Source: Himantopus leucocephalus (lineage: Eukaryota > Chordata > Aves > Charadriiformes > Recurvirostridae). From it: 64,000 nucleotides of DNA. A model generated the notes under the pieces. That model saw nothing but the letters and a program-made list of their open reading frames with translations. It made no database searches and was not told the origin of the DNA. Shown one piece after another: positions 1 through 28,109 of the stretch. The number at the start of each line of letters is the position of its first letter. The stretch's first letter is position 1. The translations under genes and the position numbers were made by a program. Location: positions 104,901,676-104,965,675 of the forward strand of contig RSEF01000003.1 of the NCBI GenBank assembly GCA_003993805.1, read 5' to 3'.

Positions 1-18522
<18,522 letters not shown>

Positions 18523-18596
18523 CCTCTGTAGATACCTAGGGCACATCAGAAAAATCTTTTAAATGTTCAATTTATTTGGACTATTTTTTAAGAGTA

Positions 18597-18602
18597 AATA
18601 AA
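18597..18602 (+). terminator. CPSF3: CPSF3 poly(A) signal AATAAA (proximal)
   Basis: AATAAA lies 75 bases after the stop codon and is followed by a T-rich stretch (aatgttttttcttcc). A second AATAAA lies at 18716-18721. The 3' UTR is therefore probably 0.1-0.2 kb. Confidence 0.65.
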
Positions 18603-19790
18603 TGTTTTTTCTTCCGTAAGTCAAACGTATCAATTCTGTGACTGTGAAACTGCTGAGTTATTTCAAATAATGGATGAGCAACCTTATAGCAACTATATTT
18701 GTGCATATAGTTTGTAATAAAATCAGGCAAAGTGTGCATATGTTCTTTTTTCTTATGTGCACGTAGAAGAAAGAAGAAAAAATTCTTAAGCTGTCTAAAT
18801 GTAGAATTACAAAAATTAAATTGAGGGAGTTTTATATTTTTGACAATTGATGACCAGTTGGAGGATAAATTGGATGTTTTGGGTTTGCGTATGTTCAGAA
18901 TCAAGTTTGTATGTAATTCTGTGTCTGTCAGGGAAGCAATTACCTGCATGCTTGTATCTGCTTGAAGTCAAAGGGGGCTTGAACACATTTAAAATGGAAT
19001 CCATGTTTGCATACTGGGGTTAATTGCAGCTTTATAATTACGTACGCTGGCATTGCCATTAATTGGGCTAAATGGACAAAACCAGCTTCAAGCGAAGTCA
19101 GTGCTTATGACCCATAACAGCCTCACGGGCAAACAAACGGCTGCTGTCACCATTTCTGTGATGGTCAGCACACGCCGCTGCCGCCGACGGCCCTGTCACT
19201 CGCTGCCAGTGAAACGGGTGTCCTGGGCAAAGGCATGGGGGTTTCAGATCCAGCTGTGATACTCTGAGTTAGCTGGCGGTGGTGCCAAACAGTAAATCAC
19301 GCTGAAAAACGTCCACAGAAAGTGAGATTTCTACAAAAGAACCCCCCTTCTCAGCTGATTAAATTGGCACCTGATAATCTTTATAGCACTATTGGCATTA
19401 GCAGAATTAGTGTATTATTAGTATTAGCAGAATTAGGGACAACTTTCCTCCCCAAATTGTATGTCATTAGCTAACTAAATAGGAGTATGAAGTCTTTTTA
19501 AGAAGAAAATCGCATTTTCTTAAAAAGGAAGTCTGTCTGTGGAACAGATAATCTTATTTTTTAAATGATGCCTGGTTTTGGTTTTTTTTTTTTGTGCTTT
19601 CAGCCAATATAAGGTGGGGGAACGAGGTGTTATATGTGTCGGGGGGGGATGTTCCCCAGCAGTGTCCTTCCCTCCCCCCGCCCCGCTGCTCCCGCCGGGC
19701 TCCGCGGGGGGACGCACTTCACTTCTAGGAATAAGCCTTTTAGAGGGGGGGGTGATAAAACATTCGGCCGTGCTGGAGCTCGAAGCCGGC
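18603..19790. other. Spacer between CPSF3 and IAH1
   Basis: AT-rich at first, becoming GC-rich from about 19600. It contains the second CPSF3 poly(A) signal (18716-18721). Near its right end are a CCAAT box (19604-19608) and a GC box CCCCGCCCCG (19676-19685), which fit the IAH1 promoter. No further gene was found. Confidence 0.7.
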
Positions 19791-20660
19791 TTTTAACGCG
19801 GATCTAAAGGGCGGCCGCCCCGTTTCCCGCCGCAGAGGAAGCGCCGCGGCCGCCACCTCCTTCTCGTCCTCCCCCCGCTGCCGGCGGACGTCCGGCGGCG
19901 GCCATGGCGCTGGCGGAGGCGGGCGCCCGCGGGCGGCTCTTGCTCTGGCCCCGCGTCGTTCTCTTCGGAGACTCCATCACTGAGGTAGCGGCCCTGCGGC
20001 AGCCCCTCAGGGGCCGCGCCGCCCCCCCCCCGCGCCGCCGTGGGGCTCCCTCAGTTCCCGCGCGGAGCTCCGGAGCCCCATAAACATCGCGGTTCCTCGT
20101 AGCGGCCGCGGCAGCCCGCGGGCTGCGCACTGGTTTTCCCTGAACGCACCTGCCCGGCGTTAGACTGAGCGCCCGTGCCGCGCACGGGGCCTCGCTTATT
20201 ATTGATTTTTAAGGAAAAACGAGGAGGCGGCGGCTGCAGCGGGAGGGGGGGTGTGCGTCCCAGCGGTGTGGGGCGGCGGGGCCCCGCCTCGGCTGGCGCC
20301 GGAGGAGCCCCTCAGGCGGGATGATGGCGGCGGACCCCCGCGAGCCGCTCTCCTCAGGGGCGGGCGGGGGGCGCCGCCCCCGCGGGACCGCTCTGGAAAC
20401 CCGCTTTGACAGAGGCCGGCGGGTGGCGGGAATCGCCCTGGCACCGTGAGGCGGGAAGGAGAGCGGGGAAGTGGGAGTTGTGTCCCGCATTGCATCTCCC
20501 ACGAGAGTGTTCCAGGAGCGTTCGCGCCTGATGGTCTGTTTTCCAGAGGGGCGGGCGGCCTGTTGGCCGTCCTGACCCCCGCGCGCCTCCCGTCCCCTCC
20601 ATCCCTGTCCCAGCGCCCGGCTCATGGTGCAGTCCCTCCATGTCGCTCCCTGCAGCCAAC
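19600..20660 (+). promoter_or_regulatory. IAH1: CpG island and promoter of IAH1
   Basis: CpG-dense sequence surrounds the first IAH1 exon, densest at about 19790-20450, in contrast to the AT-rich flanks. CCAAT (19604-19608) and a GC box (19676-19685) lie about 300 and 220 bases before the ATG. No clear TATA box at a useful distance was seen. Several long open frames on the minus strand here (for example 20209-20754) are by-products of high GC. Confidence 0.75.
19904..19984 (+). CDS. IAH1: IAH1 exon 1, residues 1-27
   Basis: Begins [20 protein letters not shown] and ends FGDSITE, carrying the nucleophile S24. The ATG is in context gcggccATGG. The donor gtagcg is off-consensus but required by frame. 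The length of 27 codons equals the human exon. Confidence 0.94.
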
Positions 20661-23600
20661 TCACCCGCCCTGGAGGCACGTTCTGCGTCGACGTGACCAG
20701 ACCATGGCGTGGTGAACGTCTCCTTTGAGGCAGTAGCAGCTTCGTGGTGTTCATTTGGGGTCACTGCCTTCTGTTGCACGGTGGAGCAGATCACAGAGCT
20801 GCTCTGATGGAAAAATTTGGCCGAAGACAAAGGTTTATCTTTAATGAGAGATGAGTTGTGTAAACCTGGGCGCTGTGCAGCTCTGTGGGCAGGCGGAGCT
20901 CTCGGAGGGAGGATGGCGATGGCGCAGCAGTGGGGACGAGGAGAAGGGATTCATTTTTCCACTGCTAGGAGACCAGTGCTCGGAAGCAGCAGCGGAGAGA
21001 GGATTTTCGAGAGGTGCTCTCCAGAATGAAGGCACAGTGAAAGGATCTTAGAAATAAAGTAGAAAAAGGGGAAAGGGAAAAAAACCAAACAGAAAAGCTT
21101 CCCCGGCCAAAATGAAACTACAGCCTGACAGACAGCCGTCAGTTTTGATTACGACGGGACCGCAGGGTCCCTCCTGCAGTAGGGATGGCCCCACCTTGCC
21201 TCTGATGGCAGTCGTGTGTCCAGGTAAGGCCAGAGGGCTGTTTGACCTCTGCGGGGACAGGGCAGGCTGGGAGGGAGGCATCACTGCTGCCGCAGCGCCA
21301 GAGGCTACGCGCAAACCTTTTGAGGAGGGAAGGTGCCAGTGGTGGGACTGACCTGCTGGGGAGTGAGTTCTTCCAGTGAGGGTCTGACCGTGTTCCTTGC
21401 TTTCAGTTCTCCTTCCAGGAAAATGGCTGGGGGGCATCCCTTGCTGAGAGACTGGTCAGGTAAGGGTTTAATTTCAAAAGTAATTTCCAGCATGCAAGAA
21501 GCCGTGCAGCTTTTCTAAAAGAAAACCAACACAAGTTAATATTTAATGTATATTTATTTATTCACATTTATTTATTTATTGAAGTGGAACTGCCTTAGTG
21601 GTAACCTGCCTAGTACTGGTGCAAACACTCGTTGGGTGTTTCTTTTCACTCAAAGCTTGAGTGGAAAGAAAAAAAAATCCTTAGTGGTTGTCCAGATTGT
21701 TGTTCTGGTTACCTGATCTTCAGTGACAGGTAAACACTACACATGCAATCTGTGCGTGTACCTTCAAAACATAAAGTTATAATCCCACTGACAACCCTTG
21801 TGACTTCACAGTGTTTCTGAGAAGGACGGAGGCAGGTGTCCTGCCAGAATGGTTCAAAACATCCCAAGTTTTTTTCTGGTGGGCAAAAGAGAGATGTTCT
21901 TTTTGATATGTGTCTCTGTTTCAGAAAATGTGATGTTGTGAACCGTGGGCTCTCGGGGTACAACACCAGATGGGCTAAACTAATCCTTCCAAGACTGATC
22001 AGTAAAAGTACTGGTGCTGAGAGTACTGTTGCGGTTACTATTTTCTTTGGAGCCAATGACAGTGCTTTGAAAGGTACGGTAGCTTGCTTTTTTTTTTCCT
22101 CTGTGATCTGTTCTCTTAAGGCAGTTTTACAGTTTAGCAGAAAAGGCAGAACATTACACAAGACTTTTTCCTGCCACTTCTCTATGAAGCAGTTGTCCTT
22201 TTTTCATTTTTACAGTGGATTGGTTTTAGTCATTTTATTTGTATTTAGTGCAGTGCCTTCTATTTCTTTCCCTCTAACCAAGTTTTAATAATAAAAGTAA
22301 ATTTCAAGGTGCTCGAGAATTAGTCCTATATCCATCACCTAAAATTGGAGTTGGGCATCTAGATGATTTTTCTGCCTTTAAAGCAGTCTGATGAGTTCTT
22401 GATAGATGGCTTCAGGAAATCAGTCAGGGAAGGTAGCGTGTAGATTCTCTTTAAGATAAGCATAGCGGCACACACAACTAGTCTAATCAAAATTACAACC
22501 TCAGTGCACAAAGGACTGTACATCCATGGGAATTTTGAAATTTTTCTGTGCATCCAAGAGAGTGAAAAGTCTTAGCTTTTGGTTTAGGTGAAGTTTGAGG
22601 TGATTATGTGATGTAATACTAAGATACGGAGTTGCAAGACTTTGGAAGAAAAAAAAAAAGGGTGATTTCTTTTCCCCTGTCCCTCATTTGTGTTACTCGG
22701 AAGTGCTGTGTTTAAACTCTTGATTTGTCTGCTTTGGGTATTGAGGAATGGCATTTTCCCACAACGCCTCCTGAATCAATGGTTGAGGTGGACTGCTTAC
22801 CGAAAATGGGTGCCCACGTTCATGCGCTGTGTAAAAAGCATGTTATGTTGTGTTATAAATCTGTAAGCAGTTTAATGTCGCTAATGCCTGTGCTCCATCC
22901 CCTAACAGATCTGAACCCTAAGCAACACGTTCCTTTGGAGGAATATGCTGCGAACTTAAAGAGCATGATACAGTATCTGAAGTCAGTGGACATTACTGAA
23001 GACAGGATTATTTTGATAACGCCACCGCCTCTTCAGGAATCAGCTTGGGAAAAGGAGTGTCTTGCCAAAGGTAAAAGGGTGATATGGATGGGCGGAATTT
23101 CTGCATTTTACAGGCAGAGTGTAAGTTGCTGATCCCAGGCTGATGGACGATTAGCTTCACACTTGTGCCACATTGCAGTCGTGTTCTTTGAGTTGTTGGA
23201 AAAGGACTGCTAGCTGTTTTGCTAAACAGCTTTTGCATAAGCTCGTGGAGTAACTACCAACTAATTAATAACATCCTTTTGCAAGCGTTGATTGATCTGT
23301 TCGTGCATGAAACTGACAGTAGTGGCTGCACGTTGAGAACATAGGTGTCGTGGTTTAGGCCAAATCGGCCACTGGGGATGTTGGNNNNNNNNNNNNNNNN
23401 NNNNNNNNNNNNNNNNNNNNNNNNNNNNNNNNNNNNNNNNNNNNNNNNNNNNNNNNNNNNNNNNNNNNNNNNNNNNNNNNNNNNCTGACCAAAATACGTC
23501 CTGTTTTACCTCAAACCAGGACAATAGGTTTTGCTGGGATGTCCTAGGCAGACTACGTCATGTCCTAGCAGCTTCCAAAATAACACAAATAATGGAAGAA

Positions 23601-26030
23601 ATTTTGGGGTTCTGTGCCTTAGAATATTTTACAATAGTCGCAGCATATTTCATGTCTATTTGGATAAGCAGTAATATCCTAGCCAGGTTTATTTTAAACA
23701 AAAAAAAACAAACCCAGAGAATATCATGTTCTAAGGATGCTAATAAAAGCACCTGAAAAAGAAGCAAAAGGTGACTAAATGATTTCTCATTACGTTGTTC
23801 AAGCTAATTCTAAAAATTGGGGCATAATAGCACTGCTTACTTCGTGTTTCTCAGCTGGTGGAAATTGCCATGATCCCAGGGACTCCAGCAGCGACAGTTT
23901 ATACCTCCCGAGAGTGTGTCGTCTTTTCCATTTGGACAGCTTGTCCAGTTCTTGCACATTTTAAAAAGACTTCTGAGTTAGATTCAGGGAAATACAGAGC
24001 TGTCACCTTAGTTTTTGCAGTGTTTTCTCTAATTTAGGTGAAGATGACCTCGTGTTTAAACTGCATTAGATTACTGTATGTTACCGCATGACTTTCCATG
24101 AGGGGGCTTTGGTGTGTGGCAGTGTTCACTGTGCAAAAGAGATTTTGAGCTATATGGACTTTCGGCCTTATCCAGTAGAGTAGTTTTCATGTTTAATTTG
24201 GAAAAAGTAGGGAAAGTCCTAGAGTAATAATCACAAATTGTGTAAGACAGTAGCAGCTGTAGCAGGTCAGATCAAACATCAGATGTAGCCAGTATATATA
24301 TATGTGCTGTATATGTGACAGCAGATCATTGGGTAGGGCGTAAGGGACAGGTCAGGCGCAGAGCGGCTTTTCCTGGTGCGTGTGCCCAGCTCCCACTAAA
24401 GCTGCTCCAGCCGTAGTTTGCAGAACATGGACCCGTATTGTCCTTTTGAAGATCTGTTAGGTGAGCACACCATGAACGCTGCTTATCTGGCTCCTAGCTA
24501 TCAAGTAACAGTTTTAAAATGTTGTTAATTCATTTTTGTCGTAAAGCTACCCTTTTTCTGGGGTAGGGCGGGAGGAGACTTGCATTTACAGCGTTGAATC
24601 TGCCAGCATCTGTCCAAAAGAGATTGCTGTCTAGGGATGGAACAAAAGACAGGGTGATCTCGGACTGTGGACCACAAATAAGGCGTTGTTCGCGCAGTAA
24701 GCAGCAATATCAGATCATCTGCCCTCAACCAGTATCCAGGAGAAACGTTCTGCTTATTTCTAGTTTTGTCAGATAGATACCAGAGCAAAGGAGACATGTG
24801 AAATGTGAGGATGATGATGTTCACAGGAACATTCATGTGAAGAGAAACTCGGCTTCTAAATGAGAGTGCTGCGGGAGACTTTAGTTTGTAATTGGTTATG
24901 TCTGCTGGTTTAACGCACTGATACGCATCGTGTCACACGCAGAAGACTGAAATCAAGCTGTGTCAGTCGCGACTGCTAAATGTTTTGTTTCGGATTGATA
25001 GGTGACAAATTAAATCGCCGCAATGCCACCACTGGGGAATACGCCCAGGCCTGTGTCCAGGTAGCTAGGGACTGTGGGACGGATGTAGTCGACCTCTGGA
25101 CGCTGATGCAAAAAAATCAGGTATGATGTCATGACAGTTTCAAAATCTTTCTCATGAATTGTGAAATGCATAATCTAGTGTAGAGGAACCAGTAGTGCCA
25201 CATTATCACTGAAGTGATACAAAATATAGCTAAATCACATTTTGGGAGAGGGAGAAAAAGTAATCCAGCATGCTTCATACTGGGCTGGGAGAAATAAAGC
25301 TTAGTACAGGCTGACCATTAGGTTAGCAGATGTCCCCTGGGTACATTACACGTAAATAACCTGTTCCTTGGACTTTGAACCATGGCATAGTTTAGGTTGG
25401 AAGGGGCCTCTGGAGGCACCTTGTCCAACCCACTGCGCAGCGCTGGGCTAGCTTCAAAGTTAGATCAGGTTGCAGGGTACCTTACTGATGCTTCTGACCA
25501 AATACCCCAACGCCTCTGTGTGACAGAGATTGCAGAGTTTCCGTAAGCAGGTAACTCCAGTTTGGACACCGAATCTTTCCTCTCTCCTGCACTCACTAGC
25601 ACAGTAGGCAGTTCAGTAGTGCGGCATGCAGTAGTGTGGTAGACTCAGTGTTTTGTTTGCATCATTTAATCCCATGAGCATTTCCTGATGAACAGCAGTG
25701 ACCTTGGCCATCAGAACGTTCTCTTGATATTACTACAAAGGGTGAAAAATAAAACCAGTCTATATACCAGCTGATTTTGAAAAACTTATTTAAAAATTAC
25801 TCAAGACCTTCTATTTGCAACTAGCAAAATATATTAATACGTGATTTTAACCTCCCCTGTAGGATTTTTCTTCCTATTTGTCAGATGGGCTCCATTTATC
25901 AACAAAAGGCAACAGCTTTCTAGCAGCACAACTTTGGTCACACCTGGACAAAAAACTGTCTGCTCTTCCTTCCCTGCTTCCTTATTGGCGTGACGTGGAC
26001 CATACGAACCCTGAGGCCAGTCTTCTGTGA
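19904..26030 (+). CDS. IAH1: IAH1, isoamyl acetate-hydrolysing esterase homolog, complete in six exons
   Basis: IAH1 belongs to the SGNH/GDSL hydrolases, small alpha/beta esterases named after the yeast enzyme that cleaves isoamyl acetate; the animal substrate is not well defined. Coding exons: 19904-19984, 21407-21459, 21925-22073, 22909-23070, 25002-25120 and 25863-26030. They join in frame to 243 aa, against 248 as I recall for human. Block I FGDSIT has the nucleophile S24; G56 in SGYNTRW fits the block II oxyanion Gly; block III is FGANDSALK with N89; block V DGLHLS gives D196 and H199. There is no signal peptide or membrane segment. The start sits in a good context (gccATGG). Intron 4 contains an LTR and an assembly gap. 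Confidence 0.96.
19985..21406 (+). other. IAH1: IAH1 intron 1
   Basis: About 1.4 kb, the first half CpG-rich and the second half ordinary. Many overlapping open frames on both strands reflect base composition. No exon or repeat was identified before the acceptor (ttgctttcag). Confidence 0.8.
21407..21459 (+). CDS. IAH1: IAH1 exon 2, residues 28-45
   Basis: A 53-base exon reading [17 protein letters not shown], with Arg45 split (AG before gtaagg). It is too short to be evident as an open frame and was found by family alignment. Confidence 0.94.
21925..22073 (+). CDS. IAH1: IAH1 exon 3, residues 45-95, catalytic blocks II and III
   Basis: Reads [18 protein letters not shown] and so on to [13 protein letters not shown]. 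It includes the oxyanion-hole residues (G56 and N89 by count). It ends with one base of Asp95 before gtacgg. Confidence 0.95.
22074..22908 (+). other. IAH1: IAH1 intron 3, no gene seen
   Basis: About 0.8 kb. Open frames that overlap its right end simply run into exon 4. No repeat was recognised. Confidence 0.75.
22909..23070 (+). CDS. IAH1: IAH1 exon 4, residues 95-149
   Basis: Reads [20 protein letters not shown], then [29 protein letters not shown] is shared with human IAH1. It ends with the first base of Gly149 before gtaaaa. Confidence 0.95.
23346..23523. mobile_element. LTR retroelement (ERVL-like) with 5-bp target duplication, interrupted by assembly gap
   Basis: The left end reads TGTCGTGGTTTAGG and the right end AAACCAGGACA. 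The two ends are imperfect inverted repeats and start and stop with TG...CA, as LTRs do. The identical 5-mer ATAGG lies directly outside both ends (23341-23345 and 23524-23528), as expected for a target-site duplication. Five-base duplications fit ERVL-type (class III) elements. Only 39 bases on each side are visible around 100 Ns, so a solo LTR and a full provirus cannot be told apart. No viral coding sequence is seen. Confidence 0.75.
23385..23484. other. Assembly gap (100 N)
   Basis: Exactly 100 Ns inside IAH1 intron 4, within the LTR element. A round 100 usually marks a gap of unknown size, so true intron length is not known. The flanking IAH1 exons are in phase and the coding sequence is unaffected. 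Confidence 0.97.
23529..25001 (+). other. IAH1: IAH1 intron 4, right part
   Basis: About 1.5 kb of unremarkable sequence with a short TA run near 24292-24303. No exon, RNA gene or clear mobile element was seen before the acceptor at 25001. Confidence 0.7.
25002..25120 (+). CDS. IAH1: IAH1 exon 5, residues 149-188
   Basis: Completes Gly149, then [20 protein letters not shown] and [17 protein letters not shown] before gtatga. The GEYA...A..CGTD pattern matches the human exon. Confidence 0.95.
25381..25490 (-). repeat. CR1 LINE fragment (minus orientation)
   Basis: Begins catggcatagtttaggttgg, then aaggggcctctggagg and tccaaccc. This is the reverse complement of the typical CR1 3' end, which reads ggtcccttccaacctaa before its terminal repeat. 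It lies in IAH1 intron 5. The left edge is clear; the right edge is approximate. Confidence 0.7.
25863..26030 (+). CDS. IAH1: IAH1 exon 6, residues 189-243 and stop
   Basis: Begins [20 protein letters not shown] and ends [11 protein letters not shown]...SLL, with TGA at 26028-26030. D196 and H199 of DGLH complete the catalytic triad. The tail after WRDV differs from human and is a few residues shorter overall. Confidence 0.95.
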   Translation, partial: DFSSYLSDGLHLSTKGNSFLAAQLWSHLDKKLSALPSLLPYWRDVDHTNPEASLL

Positions 26031-26048
26031 GATCCTGCTCTGTGGAAG

Positions 26049-26054
26049 AATAAA
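26049..26054 (+). terminator. IAH1: Candidate IAH1 poly(A) signal AATAAA
   Basis: AATAAA occurs 19 bases after the stop. If used, the 3' UTR would be only about 40 bases. A later AATAAA at 27539-27544 would give a UTR of about 1.5 kb that includes a CR1 copy. The sequence alone does not decide between them. Confidence 0.4.
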
Positions 26055-26330
26055 GATGAGACCACTCAGGGTGTGTCGTGGGGTGGTTTGTCTGCATGCT
26101 GCTTGTGCCGGTAGTTTGAACTTCTGTGGGGCTGAGCACCTCTTTCCTTGGAAGACTTGGAGGAAAACGAGTCTCAGCTGCCCTGTGACCAAGGGGCAGA
26201 GGCTGCCCTGAGGGGTTCCTGGCCTGGCTGAGCTTTGGGGACTACACTTTGATTAATACCATTTACTAGCTTTAAACACCTCGGAGCTGATAAGAGGCAG
26301 CAGTGTGGAGTTTGTAAAGACCTGAAAAAA

Positions 26331-26640
26331 GGTTGTAGAGAGATTGGGATGGACCTCTTCTTGATAGTAACAAGCGATAGGACAAGAGGAAATGGCCTTA
26401 AGTTCCACCACGGGAGGTTTAGATTGGATATTAGGAAAAAGTTTTTCACAGAAAGGGTTATCAAACATTAGGCTGCCCAGGGAAGTGGTGGAGTTGCTAC
26501 CTCCAGAGGTATTTAAAAGACACGTAGATGTGCTGAGGGACATGGTTTAAGTGGTGGTTTTGGCAGTGCTTGGTTGATGGTTGGACTTGATCATCTTAAA
26601 GGTCCCTTCTAACCTAGATAATTCTATGAGTCTATTCTAA
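26331..26640 (+). repeat. CR1 LINE 3' fragment
   Basis: Contains the CR1 3' signature segments aacaagcgataggac, ggtttagattggatattagg, gggaagtggtgga and ttggacttgatcatcttaaa, and ends in aattctatgagtctattcta. The gene-coding part of the element is absent, as in most 5'-truncated copies. Confidence 0.85.
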
Positions 26641-26991
26641 GAGCCATTAATGCCAAGCCCAATTAATTTACTTGGCTATAATACAGCAGTAAAAGCAGTT
26701 ATCTGAGTCTTAGCGAGGCTTTTGATAGTGATATATTTGGAGGGGTTTTAAAGTTTAACTTACTTTGGCACCAGCTTCTTGCATATAGACAGATTTCAAA
26801 ACCCTGCATGGTTTTTGGCAGCATAAAACTGGTGATGCACCAGCTCATTTTGAGAAGCTTGGATCTTGAAACTACTAGAAAGAGTCTGTATCTCTGCTGA
26901 CAAAGCTGCGTCATGCAATTTGCCAGTAACTTAAGGTGACATTTCACATGAGTTTTGGCCTTCATCCCTAATTGAATAACTGACGTCACAC

Positions 26992-27222
26992 ATGAGTACT
27001 GCATATAGTTTTTTGCTGGGAGAACACAAACTACAAAACTACCTTTACAAACTGCAAGAAATTGCCCGAAACCTAGATGAAATTCAACAAGCATGGGGAA
27101 AAAAAAAAAGTGGTTTAGGATATAATTGGCTAGCCAGCCAGGGAGCAGAAGAAATGAGACTACTACCAGACCATGGATTAAAGAGAAATAGTCTATCACT
27201 GCAATTAAAAACCCCCATGTAA
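26992..27222 (+). other. Unidentified 76-codon open frame
   Basis: Starts at an ATG after tgacgtcacacatg and contains KLQEIARNLDEIQQAWGKK, a stretch able to form a short amphipathic helix, then GYNWLASQ. I do not recognise it. No splice context linking it to IAH1 was found. A degraded retroelement fragment or a chance frame are the main options. Confidence 0.25.
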
Positions 27223-28109
27223 CTCTGGGCTGTATTAACAGCTACATTGGCACAAACCAGATGAGGCCAATGGTGAGGCCGTAGGTGATGTATTTATTAT
27301 GCATTGGGTGAGACAGAGACTGATGAAAGAGCATCAACAGGTCCTGCTTTGTTAGTGCCACGAGGCTGCCTTTGCCTCACTAAATAACTAAAACAAGTTG
27401 GCCAAGACCTGTCACCTGCTGTGTAACAGTGTGATAAATTGGAGCGTAAGTAGTTATTTTTCATGTGCCTGGAGCGAGACCAGAAGCTAGTTTGATTTAT
27501 AAGTATTTATGAATATTAAACTGGACTGTCCTTTCTGTAATAAATGCTCACAGTAAAGACTGGCTGAACAGTGGAAGGGGCTCACTGTGGAAGCTGTGGA
27601 TCTTCCTGCATTAGATGTTACAAACAAACTGTGAAGTACCGATTTCACAGTTTCTGGAATGCTCAGATGCAGGGATGGATTCTGTGATTTCCAAGGCGTG
27701 CTCCAAACCTCCATTTTCATGATCCCAAGCACGTGCCACTGCCTGGTTTTCACCTGGGAAGTAAAGACCTTAGTGCTGAGAACAGGTACTTCACACATTT
27801 GCTACCTGAAAAGGCATGCACCCATACCTCAGATATGAAGTTCACCATCAGAAGTGACCACAGGCCCCAGGACACACGGTGAGACCAACACCATCCCCAG
27901 TAGGGAGCAGGGCAGCCCCAGAGGTGCAGAGCTGCACCGCAGCTGCGCAGGGTCCCGCCTCCACGGCAGCCGAGTTTCGGAGGGGAGCAGTGAGAAACAA
28001 CTGGCTGAAGTCTGGCTGCGTGCCAGACTGAACTCAGGGTTTGACAACTAAAGAATTTAGATCTTTTCTAAAAGGACTACACAGAAACAGCACTTGTTTA
28101 ACTGATTAT

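Noticed and set aside
19603..19613. CArG-like element near CCAATATAAGG
   Set aside because: It has seven A/T bases between CC and GG rather than six, so it is not a proper serum-response element; only the CCAAT part is kept.
20209..20754. 181-codon minus-strand open frame and neighbours (19804-20130, 20354-20830) opposite IAH1 exon 1
   Set aside because: They lie in a CpG island where stop codons are rare. Composition is Arg/Pro/Gly/Ala-rich, with no family motif and no splice or start context.
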